Origin: Azophilus sp965221755
Lineage (GTDB): Bacteria > Pseudomonadota > Gammaproteobacteria > Pseudomonadales > Azotimanducaceae
Direction: 5' to 3'
Assembly (NCBI GenBank): GCA_965221755.1
Contig: OZ244921.1
Span: 3,162,001-3,226,000 of the forward strand
Length of the DNA stretch: 64,000 nucleotides
A program made the position numbers and the translations under genes. The notes below the pieces were generated by a model that was given only the letters and a program-made list of their open reading frames with translations, had not been told where the DNA came from and ran no database searches. The number at the start of each line of letters is the position of its first letter. Positions within the stretch are counted from its first letter, which is position 1. This document shows positions 10,701 to 22,700 of this stretch, piece by piece.

Positions 10701-13700
10701 GCGGCGAGGCGGCGATGGTGACGACCACCCGCTCCACCTCCAGCGCCCGCAGCGCCTTCGCCACCTCGAGCCAGCGCGCGCCGTGCGCCGCGGCGGGCGT
10801 GTACCCGAGCAGGCTGGCGGGCGTGTACGCGAGCGTCAGCGCCTCGCCGAAGGTCATCGGCTCGACGTCCGCCAGGTCCGCGCCGGCCTCGCCGAGCGCC
10901 TTGAGCGCCCGCTTCCAGTGCGCCACGCAGGCGTCGGCGGCGGCGCACGAAGCCTCCGCCGCCCAGCCCCGCACCTTGTCGGCGAGGCCGGCCAGCGGGG
11001 TGGCGCGCGCCGTGGCCGAGGACACGCCCGACCTGAACCCGCTCCCCGGCAGCGACCGCGCCCGCACCTGGAAGGCGTAGTCGGTGCCGCCGGCCAGGCC
11101 CCTCGCCGTGTGGCTCCTCGTGCCGGGGCCGCTGCCGGGGATGGTCGTCCAGGCGCCCCAGGAGACGGGGTCGCCCGTGCCCCGGCGGTACTGGAAGTCG
11201 GCGGTGCGGTCGACGGCGGGCGGCGCGGGCGGCGCGTAGCGCCAGGCGAGCGCCACCGACCCCGCGCCCGGCGTCGCCGTCAGGCCGGTGGGGGCCGGGG
11301 GCGGCTTGTCGTCGTCGCGGATGGTGACGATCGACTCGCTGGGCGCGCCCACCGACACCCCGGCGGGGAGGTTCAGGGCGGCTATGGTCACCTTGAACGC
11401 CTCGCTTTCCTCCGGCACGTTGTCGTCCTCGATGGCGATGCGCAGCGTCGCCCGCGTGTCCCCCGCCGGGAAATCGACCGTGTACGGGCCGGCCGCGAAG
11501 TCCGCGCCCGCGCTCGCGCCGGTGTCGACCGAGACGAGCCTGACCCGCGTCGCCGCGCCGCGCGCCGCCGACAGCGCCAGCGTGAGCTCCGCATGGCTGT
11601 CGTCGCCCTCGGCCACTGTCACCGCCGTCGAGCTGGCGGCGAAGGCCACTGTCACGGGCGGCGCCGGCGTCGCCGTCGCCTCGGCCGAGGCCGCGCCCTC
11701 GATCGTCCCGTCCACCGCGCGCACCTGGAAGCCGTAGTCCGTGCCGTTGGTCAGGCCCGTCACCGTGTGGGTGGTCGTCGTGGCGGTGCTGCTGGCGATG
11801 GCCGTCCAGCTCCCCCAGGCGCCAGTGCCCGGCGGGGTCCGCTGGCGGAACTGCCAGCTGTCGATGGCGCTGTTGCCCGGGTCCGTCCAGCTCAGGGCGA
11901 CCTGCTGGTCGCCCGCCGCGGCGGTGAAGCCGGCGGGCGCCGCCGGCGCCGTGTCGTCGTCGGTCACCGTCACCTCCACGCTGCCGGTCACCGAGCCGTA
12001 GCCGCCGCCGCTGGCGCTGTGGGCCAGGGTGGCGCTGTCGTCCACGCCGTCGTTGTCCTCCCCCGCCGACACCGTCACCGTCCGCGCCGTGCTCCAGGTG
12101 GAGTCCGTGAAGGTCAGCGTGCTCTGGTTACCCGGAGCCGTGGCGTCGGTGTCCACCGTCACCTCGCCGCTGGCCCCAGCCACCGTCACGGTGACGTTCC
12201 CCGTCGGCTGGGTCGCGAGCTTCACCGTGTAGGTGCCGCTGCCCCCCTCCGCCACCGTCAGCGCGGTCGGATCGATGACCAAGCTGGCCGTATCGTCGTC
12301 GGTGACGGTGACCGCCACGCTGCCGGTCGCCGAGCCGTAGCCGCCGCCGCTCGCGCTGTGCGTCAGGGTGGCGCTGTCGTTGGTGGTGTCGTCGTCCTCA
12401 TCCGCCGACACGGTCACCGTCTGCGCCATGTTCCAGTTGGTGGTCGTGAAGGTCAGCGTGTCCTGGTCGCCGTTCATGACCGAGTTGGTGTCCGCCGTGA
12501 CATCGCCGCTGGCCCCGGCCACCGTCACGGTGACGTTCCCCGTCGGCTGGGTCGCCAGCTTCACCGTGTAGGTGCCGCTGCCGCCCTCCGCCACCGTCAG
12601 CGCCGTCGGGTCGAGCACCAGTCCCGGCGTGTCGTTGTCGGTCACCGTCACCTCCACGTCCCCGGTCACCGAGCCGTAGCCGCCGCCCGCCGCGGTGTGC
12701 GTCAGCGTCGCGCTGTCGTTCGCGGTGTCGTTGTCGGCCGCCGCCAGCACCGTCACCGTCTGCGCCGTGCTCCAATTGGTCGTACTGAAGGTCAGCGCCG
12801 TCGTCTGAGTCCCGGCCATGTCGTCGTCGGTGTCGAACGTCACCTCCCCGCTCGCGCCCCCGACCGTCACCGTGACGTTCCCATCGGGCTGGCTCGAGAG
12901 CGCCACCGTGTAGGTCGCGCTCGCCTCCTCGACCACCGTCACCGCGGCCGAGCTGAACACCAGGGCGGTCCACACCGCGGTCGCCGCCTCCGCGCTCGCG
13001 GGGCCCGTGTTCAGCCCGTCGGTCGCGCTGTCCGCGTCCACCGTCACCACCACGTTCGCGTCGCCGGCGGGAGTGATCCCGAGCGTATAGACCGTGGCAC
13101 TCGTCGCCGTGAACGTGCCCGCCGTGCCGCCGGTCACCGTGATGTCGTTCTTGATGAAGCCCGTGACATCCTCCGAGAAGGTGAACGTCGCCGTCAGGTT
13201 GCCGGTGCCGCTGATCCGCGCCGGCACCCCGGTGATCGAAACCGTCGGCACGCTGGCATCCCAGGTGGCCGTCGCCGACTCCGCGCTCGCCGGGCCCGTG
13301 TTCGTGCCGTCGGTCGCGCTGTTCGCAGCCACCGTCACCACCACGTTCGAACCGCTCGTCGGGGTGATCGCGAGCGTATAGGTGGTGCCGCTGCCCGCGA
13401 ATGCGCCCGGCGTGCCGCCCGTCACCGTGATGTCGTTCTTCACGAAGTCCGTGACCGCCTCCGAGAAGGTGAAGGTCGCCGTCAGGGCGGTGGTGGTCTT
13501 GATCTTGTCGGGGATGCCGGTGATCGTGACCGTCGGCGCCGTCTCATCCCACACGGCCGTCGCGCTCACCGCATTCGCCGGGCCGGTGTTCAACCCGTCG
13601 GTTGCGCCGTCCGCGGCCACCGTCACCGTCACGTCCGCGTCGGCATTCGGAGTCACCACCACCGTATAGCTCCTGCCGCTGCCTGAGAACGCGCTCTTGT

Positions 13701-16700
13701 CGCCGTTCGTGACGCTGACATCGCCCGTGACGAAGCTCGTCACCGTCTCCGAGAAGGTGAAGGTCACCGTGAACGCATCGCGGTTGCTGATCTTGCCGGG
13801 TACCCCGGTGATCTCCACCGTCGGTGCCGTCTCGTCCCACACGGCGGTCGCACTCTCCGCGCTCGCCGGGCCGGTGTTCGTGCCGTCGGTCGCGCTGTCC
13901 GCCGCCACCGTCACCACCACGTTCGCGTCGCCGTCGGGCGTGATCCCGAGCGTATAGACCGTCGTGCTCGTCGCCCCGAACGTGCCCGCCGTGCCGCCGC
14001 TCACCGTGATGTCGTTCTTCATGAAGCCCGTCACCGCCTCCGAGAAGGTGAAGGTCGCCGTCAGCGCATTCGTGTTGTTGATCTTCGCCGGGATCCCGGT
14101 GATCGCAACCGTCGGCACACTCGCGTCCGGGTCCGTGATGCTGAAGTCCGCCAGGCTGTCGGTGGTGCTCGTGCCACCCTCCAGACCGGTTGCCGTCAGC
14201 GTGCCGAAGCCGATGATCACCGTCTCGCCGCCCGCCTCGGTCGTGTTGTCCGTCGCCGCCGTCAGGGTCAACGTCACCGTCGTCGCCGTCGCCCCCGTGG
14301 TCGGCCCCGTGAACGTCACCGTCGGGGTCAGGCTCGTGTCGTCGAGGTCGTTACACGTCACCCCCGTCGGCAACGTGTCGGGGCACGCCGTCATGTAGTC
14401 CGTGCCCCGCGTCGCGGTACCGGTGAAGGCCAGCGGCACCCCGAGCGTCTCGCCGTCCACCAGACCGCGGCCCAGAGTCACCGTGAAGGTTTTCGTCGCC
14501 CCCTCGGCCACATCCCCCGCCGCGCCCGCGAGCGTCACCGTCGTCGGGTCGTTGTCCACCACCGTGATCGTCGGCCCCACCCCGCGCGAGTCGATGTAGT
14601 CGGTGTCCGTCGAAATCGTTATATAGCCGATCACCTCCTCCCGACTGCTTGGATGATCCGTGGACTCGGAACTGGCGCGCACCGTCACCGTCTGCGCCGT
14701 CGACCAGTTCGTGGTGCTGAAGGTGGCGCTCTGGGTGCGGGCGAAGTCGCTGTCGAGGTCGGGGCCATCGACCTCCAGCCCGACGGGGGCGTTGATCGTC
14801 ATCGTCACATCCGCCGACGGCCGCGTGTTCAGCACCACCGTGAAGGTCGCCCTGTCCGTCCGGTCCGCCTCGCTCGCCGTCGCGTCCGTCACCGAGATCG
14901 TCACCCCCGGCGCCGCCGTCGGCGTCGCCGTCGCGGTCGCCGACATCGCACCCAGCACCGAAGTCCCGGTCACCGCGCGCACCTGGAAGCTGTATTCCGT
15001 GCCGTTCGTCAGGCCCGTCACCGTGTGGCTCGTGGTGCCCGTGATGTCCGCCCACGCACCCCACACGACCGGATCGCCCGTCCCCTGCCGCACCTGGTAC
15101 TTCGTGATCGTGCCGCTCGGGGCCGTCCATGCCAGAGCGACCTGACCGCTCCCCGCCGTCGCCGTGAAGCTCGTCGGCGCCGCCGCGGCGGTCGGGTCCA
15201 ACGGGGTCGCGGTCGCGCTGGCGGCGGCACCCGCGCCCGAATCGTTGACGGCGCGGAGTTCGATCTCGTACTCCGTGCCGTCCGTCTGGCTCCCCACCGT
15301 GAAGGAGGTGACACCGGGGACATTCAAGCGGGTCCAGTTTTGTGGCCAGTCACCACCGACAGGGCGGAGCCGGTATTCATACCTGGTGATCGTGCCGCTC
15401 GGGGCGGTCCAGCTCAGGGCGATAGCGCCGCTGGCTGTCCCCTTCGTGGCCGTGAAGTTCGTCGGGGCGGCCGGTACCGGGTTGGGAGTCGCTTCCACGG
15501 TGTCCGACATCGCGCCCAGCACCGTGTTCGCCACCGCGCGCACCTGAAAGCTGTATTCCGTGCCGTTCGTCAGACTCGTCACCGTGTGGCTGGTGGTGGT
15601 GCCGGAGGCGTCCCCCCACGCACCCCAGGCGAGGGGGTCGCCCGTTCCCTGGCGGAACTCGTACTTCGTGATCGCGCCGGCGTTGGTTCCGGGGACACGC
15701 CAATTCAGAACGACCTGCCCGCCGCCCGGCGCGGCCCTCAGGTCCCGCGGCCGGCCGGGGGCGGTCGCCGCGAGAGGAGTCGCCGACACCGTACCCGACG
15801 GCGTGCCATCCACCGCATCGGACACGGCGCGGACCTGGAACTCGTAAGTCGTCCCGTTCGTCAGACTCGTCACCGCGTGGGAGACGGTGTCCTTGTCGCT
15901 GTTCGGGATGTCCGTCCAGCCGTTCGGCCAGTTGCCGCCCTCCTCCCGCTGGCGGAACTCGTATTCGGTGATCGTGTCGTCGGACGGGTCGGTCCAGGTC
16001 AAGGTGACCGCGGCGCTGCCCGCCGTCGCCGTCACGCTCGGCGCCGCCGGCGCGCCGAACACCGCGGTCGCGACCACATCGGCCGGCGGGCCGGTGTTCG
16101 TGCCGTCCGTCGCCGAGTCCGCATCCACCGTCACCGTCACGTCCGCGTCGGCATTCGGGGTCACCACCACCGCATAGCTGCTGCCGCTGCCCGTGAACGA
16201 GCTCTTGTCGCCGTTCGCGACCGTGACATCGCCCGTGACGAAGCCCGTCACCGACTCCGAGAAGGTGAACGTCACCGTGAACGCAGTGCGGTCCGTGATC
16301 CTCTTCGGCACCCCGCTGATCTCGAGCGTCGGCGCGCTCGCGTCCGGGTCGGTGATCTTGAAGTCCGCCAGGCTGTCGGTGGTGCTCGTGCCGCCCTCCA
16401 GACCGGTAGATACCAGCTCGCCGAGGCCGATGATCACCGTCTCGCCGCCCGTCTCCGTGGTGTTGTCCGTCGCCGCACTCAGCGTCAGCGTCACCGTCCG
16501 CGCCGTCGCCCCCGTGTCCGGCCCCGTGAAGGTCACCGTCGGGGTCGTGTCCGTGTTCAGGTTGTTGCACGTCACCCCCGTCGGCAACGTGTCGGGACAC
16601 GCCGTCGTGTAGTCCGTGTTCCGCGTCGCGTCCCCGCCGAAGGTCAGCGGCACCCCGAGCGTCTCGCCGTTCACGAGGCCCCGGCCCAGGGCCACCGTGA

Positions 16701-19700
16701 AGGTCTTCGTCGCCCCCTCGGCCACATCTCCCGCCGCGCCCGCGAGCGTCACCGTCGTCGCGTCGTCGTCCGCCACTGTCACCGTCGCCGCCGTCCCGGT
16801 CAGGCCGCTGTAGTCGGTGTCCGTCGAGGTCGCGGCGTAGGTGACCTTCAGCTCCCGCGCGCTCGGGCTGTCCACACTGTCGGTCGCGGCGCGCACCATC
16901 ACCGTCTGCGCCGTCGACCAGGCACCGGTGGCGAAGTCGAGCTGCAGGGATGTACCCCAATTGGTTCCGCTCGTGCTGAGCTGCAGGCCCGTCGCGGGGG
17001 TGAGGCTCACCCGCACAGGGTCCGACGGCTCCGTGTTCAGCACCACCGTGAAGGTCGCCGTGTCCGTCTGGTCGGCCTCGTCCACCGACGTGTCCGTCGC
17101 CGAGAAGGTCACCCCCGGCGCGGTCACATCGTCGTCGGTGACGGTGACGATCAGGTCCGCCGATTCGCGGCCCGCGCTCAAGGAAGTCTTGAGGTCGGAG
17201 GTGGCCGTGTGCCGGATCGCGACGGTGCGGTCGGTGTCCTGGTCGATCTCGTCGTCCACCCCGGTGACCGTGACGGTCTTGCCGGTGCTCCAGTCGTCGG
17301 CGGTGAAGGTCAGGCTCGCGGGGGTCACCGTGGCCACGCCCGCGTCCTGCGAAGCCACGGCCACGGTCACGGTCTCGGTCGCGACGGGCGAGAGCCGGAG
17401 CGCCACGTCGTAGGTGCCCGTTCGCGTGCCGCCCGACGCTTCCGTGACCGTCAGCGTCGCCGGGTCCGGAAGCGCGATGACCGTGTCCGTGTCGTCCGAG
17501 ATGATGACTTGCAAGGTGGTGGGGGTGCCGCCCGCGATGGCGACGGTGCTCGCGATCTCGTGGATGGCCAGCTGGAACAGCTCTCTCTCCTCCGGGATCG
17601 TGTCGTCGGAGATGGCGATGGTGGTCGAGCCTTCGGTCTGGCCGGCCGTGATCGTCACCTCGTAGGTGCCGGTGGTGCCGTCGGGGGAGGTGGCGGTGCC
17701 GGCCGCGTAGTCGCTCCCCTTGGTGACGGAGGCGGACAGGTCGGTGCTCGTGAGATAGACGTCCACGTCCGCGCTCACGGCCTGGGACAGCACCAGGGTC
17801 ACGGTCAGGTTCGTGTTTTCCGTGGGAGTGAGGAGGGGAGCCTTGAACCCCACCGTGGCGGCGACCGGCGTCGCGCTCACCGTGTCCGACATCGCCCCCT
17901 TCACCGCGTTATTCACCGCGCGGATCTGGAAGCTGTAGGCCGTGCCGGCCGTCAGGCTGCCCACCGTGGTGCTGGCCGTGTTCGCATCGCTGGCGGAGAT
18001 GGTCCCCCACGCCCCCCAGGTCACCGGATCCCCCGTGCCCTGCCGGATCTCGTACCCGGTGATCGTCCCGCCCGGAGCGGTCCAGCTCAGGGTGACGCTG
18101 CTGCCGCCCGCCGCCGCCGTCAGGCTGGTCGGCGCCGCCGGGGCGGTCGCGGCCAGCGGCGTCGCGACCACCGTCGCCTCCGCGCCATCCCCCGAAAGGC
18201 CGACGGCGCGGACCCCGAAGGAGTATTCCGTGCCGTTCGTCAGCCCCGTCACCGTGGCGCTCGTGGTGGTCGCGCTGCTGCTCGAAACGTCTGCCCACGT
18301 CCCCCAACTGAAACCCGAATCGGTGGTCAGGCCCGCGCCGTAACGCACCTGGTATTTCTCGATCGTGGCGTTGCCCGGGTCGGACCAGTTCAGCGTGACC
18401 TGGGTGGCGCCCGCCGTCGCCGTCAGGCCCGTCGGCGCTGCAGGTTTGGCAACGGGAGTGATCGCGGTGCTGTCCGTGGCCGCGCCGTTCAGCGTCCCGG
18501 CCACCGCCCGCACCCGGAAGTGGTACCCCGTGCCGTTGGTCAGGCCCGTCACCGTGTGCTCGGTGGTGTCGGCGTCGCTGTTCGGAATGTCCGTCCAGTC
18601 CTCCCAAGTGATGCTGCCCAGCGGGCCCGTGCCCTGGCGGTACTGGTACTTCGTGATGTCGGAGTTATCCGGGTCGATCCATTTCAGGGTGATCTCGGTG
18701 TCGCCCGTGTCGATCGTGAAACCCGCCGGCGCGGCGGGCGCGGTGGCCGCGGCGGTCGGCGTCGCCGTCACCGCCGTCGAGGCCGCGCCCAGCACCGTCC
18801 CGCCCGTCGCGGCCGTCGCGCGCACCCGGAACTCGTACGCCGTGCCGTTGGTCAGGCCCGTCACCGTGCCGCTGGTCGAGGCTGCGGTGGTGCCGCCCGT
18901 GAAGTCCGTCCAGCTCCCCCAGGAGCCGCTGCCCGGGGGCGTCCGCTGGCTGTACTGGTACTTCGTGATGTCGCTGTTCGACGGATCGGCCCAGCCCAGC
19001 GTCACCTGGGTGGCGCCCGCCGTCGCCGTCACGCTCGTCGGGGCCGCCGGCGCCGCCACTGCCGTCGCCGGCACGATGGCCGACAACACGCCGAGAACTC
19101 TGCCGTTGCGCGCGCGCATCTGGAATTCCAGCGGCTCGTTGCCAACGGGCGCCACGAAGGTGGTGATGGTGGCGCTTCTCATGTTCGTCCAACCGGGCCA
19201 GTCCCCGCCCGGGCTACGCACCCGGTACTCCTGCCGCGTGATGGTGCCGCTCGGACGGGTCCAGCTCAGCGTCACCTGCCCGCCGCCCGGGCCCGCCACC
19301 GCCGTGAAGTCGGTCGGCGCCCCCGGCGCGTTCGCCGGCCGCGGCGTCGCCGACACGGCATCCGAATTCGTGCCCCCGGCCGGGTTCACCACCCGGAGCC
19401 GGAACTCGTATTCCGTGTAGTTCGTCAGACCCGTCACCGTGTGGGTGGTCGTGGTGGCGTTGCTGTCGGAGATGGTCGTCAGGCTCCCCCAAGTGTTGGA
19501 ACCCGCCGTGCGCTGCTGGTACTGGTATCCGGTGATGCTCGCGTTGTTCGGGTTGGTCCAGCTCAGGACCACCTGCTGGTTGCCCCCCGTGGCCGTCAGG
19601 CCCATTGGCGCCGCCGGAGGGGGAACCGGCGTCGCGCTCACGACATCCGAGGTTGTGCCCGGCGCCGTCCCGACGAAGGCGCGGATCCGGAAGTTGTAGG

Positions 19701-22700
19701 CCGTGCCGTTGGTCAGGCCGGTCACCGTGTGGCTGGTGGTGCTGGCACCGCTGCCCGCGATGTCCATCCAATTGCCGAAGGTGTTGACACCGTTCGTGGT
19801 CGTCCCCCATTGCACCTGGTACTTGGTGATCGCGTTGTTCAATGGGTTGGTCCAGCTCAGATCGACCTTGGTGTCGCCCGCCGCCGCACTCAGGCCGGAC
19901 GGCTTGGCCGGGGGGATGGCGGGCGTTTCGGTCGCGATGTCCGATGGTTCGCCGAGCATCTCCCCGACCACGGCGCGGACCTGGAAGCTGTATTGCGTGC
20001 CGTTGGTCAGGCCGGTCACCGAGTAGGTGACGATGCCGCCCCCGGAAAAGACATTGTCGCCGGGCATGTCCGTCCATTCCCCCCAGGTGACGGTGGTGCC
20101 CGTCCCTTGGCGGTACTGGTACTTGGTGATGTCGTCGTTGTTCGGGTCGGTCCAGCTCAGGAGAACAGTGCCATTGCTCGCCAGGGTCGCAAGGCCGGTG
20201 ATCCGGGGCAGCGGAGCGGCGGGCGTCGCGCTCGCGGCATCCGACGCCGCGCCGAGCACCGCCGTCGCCACCGCGCGCACCTGGAAGCTGTATTCCGTGC
20301 CGCCGGTCAGGCCGGTGACCGTGTGGCCGGTGGTCGTGGCGCCGCTGCTCGCGATGTCCGCCCACGCCCCCCAAGTGATGGTCGTCGAGCCCGTGCCCTG
20401 GCGCACCTGGTACTTCGTGATCGCGTTGTTGGTCGGGTCGGCCCAGCTCAGAACGACCTGGCCAACGCCCGCGGTGGCCGTGAAGCCCGTCGGCGCGTCC
20501 GGGGCGTTCGCGGCCAGCGGTGTCCCGAAAACGGATGCCCACGGGCCGTTGCCCGTCGCGTTGACGGCGCGCAGCCGGAACTCGTACTCCGTGCCGTTGG
20601 TCAGGCCGGTGCGAGTGACGCTTGAGAGGAAGCGAAGTAGATCGACACTTGCGTCGGGCCAGGCGGTGCCGGCCACGCGTTGCTGGAGCTGATAGGAGTT
20701 GATGCTGCTGTCGTTGGGGTCGGTCCAGCCCACGGTGATCTCGCCGGCGCCCGATGTCGCCGTCAGGCCGGTCAGGGCGGCAGGGGCGGAGGCGGCGGGC
20801 GTCGCGGTCGCGGTGTTCGAGGCCGCGCCCGGCACCGTCCCGGCGACGGCGCGCACCTGGAAGCTGTAGGCCGTGCCGTTGGTCAGGCCGGTGACCGTGT
20901 GGCTGGTGGTGCTGGCGCCGCTGTCCGCGATGTCCGTCCATTCCCCCCAGATGACGGTGGTGCCCGTCCCCTGGCGGACCTGGTACTTGGTGATGTCGTC
21001 GTTTTTCGGGTCGGTCCAGCTCAGCACGGCCTGGGTGTTGCCCGCCGTCGCCGCCAGGCTGGCGGGGGCGGCCGGCGGAACGTTCGGCGTCGCGGTTCGG
21101 GCGGCCGAGGCCGTGCCTTCCACGCTCCCGCCCGAGGCCCGGGCGCGCACTTGGAAGCTGTACTGCGTGCCGTTGGTCAGGCCGGTGACCGTGTGGCCGG
21201 TGGTCGTGGCGCCGCTGCTCGCGATGTCCGTCCACGCCCCCCAGGAGAAGGTCGAATCGGAGGTCAGGCCCGCGCCTTGCCGGAACTGGTAGTCGCTGAT
21301 GTCGCTGTTGCCGGGGTCGGCCCAGGCCAGGACGACCCGGGCGTTGCCCGCCGTCGCCGTGAAGCTGGTCGGCGCGGCCGGCGCGGCCACCGGCTCGGTC
21401 ACGGTCACCGCCACGTCGCCCGTCACCGAGCCGTAGCCGCCGCCGCTCGCGCTGTGGCCGAGCGTGGCGCTGTCGTCGGTGTCGTCGTTGTCCGCGGCCG
21501 CCGACACCGTCACCGTCTGGGCGGTCTCCCAGTCCTCGGCGGTGAAGGTCAGGGTGTTCTGGTTGCCGCCCGTGTCGCCGTCGGTGTCCACCGTGACATC
21601 GCTGTTGTCGCTGGACACCGTCACCGTCACGTTGGCCGTCGGCTCGCTGTCGAGCGCCACCGTGTAGGTGCCGCCGCCGCCCTCGGCCACCGTCAGCGCG
21701 GCCGGATCGAAAACCAGGCCCGCCGTGTCGTCGTCGGCGACAATCACCGACAACGCGGTTTCGGATTCGAACCGGGTGTCGGACGAAGTCGGATTGAAGC
21801 TGACAGCGCCGCGCTTGTCGTCGGTCGTCTGGTCGATGTCGTCGTCCACCGCGGTGACCGTCACCGTCTGCGCCGTGTTCCAGTTCAGGCTGGTGAAGGT
21901 CAGGCTGCCCGTGCCGACCGTGACCACGCCGGTGGCCGGATCCGGCGCCACCGCCACCGTCACGTCGGCGGTCGGCCGCACCGCCAGCGTCACGTCCACA
22001 TCCCCCGCGCGGGTGCCGCCCGCCGCCTCGGTCAGCGCGAGGCGGACGGGGCTCAGCACGACCGCCAGCTCTTCCTCTTCGATCGTCGCGGTGGCGGTCG
22101 CGCGCGTCCCGAGCCCGATGACGGCGCTGCTCGCCACCTCGACGATGGTCAGCGTGAAGCTCTCGAGGCCCTCGAGGACATTGTCGTCCGTCAAGTCGAT
22201 AGACAGCGAGGCGCTGGTCTCGCCCGCCGCGATCGTGACCTTGTGCAGGCCGGTGACGCCGTCCGGCGAGGTCGCGCTGCCGCCGGTGTAGTCCGTCCCC
22301 TTCGTGGCGGTGCCGCCGCCGCTCGAGATGTACACGTCCACCGCGGCGCTGCTCACCGCCGCGGACAGGTCGATGTCCACTTCGAGTGCTTCTTCCTCCT
22401 CGAAAGCCGCCGCCTCCGCGCTCGCGAACTGCACGGTCGCCGCCGCCACCGCCACTTCGATGTCGAAGGAGTCGCTGACGGTGCCGCCGTTGCCGTCGTC
22501 GGCCGTCACCTTCACCGTCAACGTGCCGGCGTCGCCCGACGCCGGCGTCCCGGTGAAGGTGCGGGTGGCCGCCGTGAAGGTCAGCCAGTTCGGCAGCGCC
22601 GAGTCGTCGCCCCGCGTCGCGGTGTAGGTGAGCGAATCGCTGTCGGCGTCGGTGAAGGTGTTCGCCGGGAAAGCGTAACGGAACGCCTGGCCCGTCGGCG

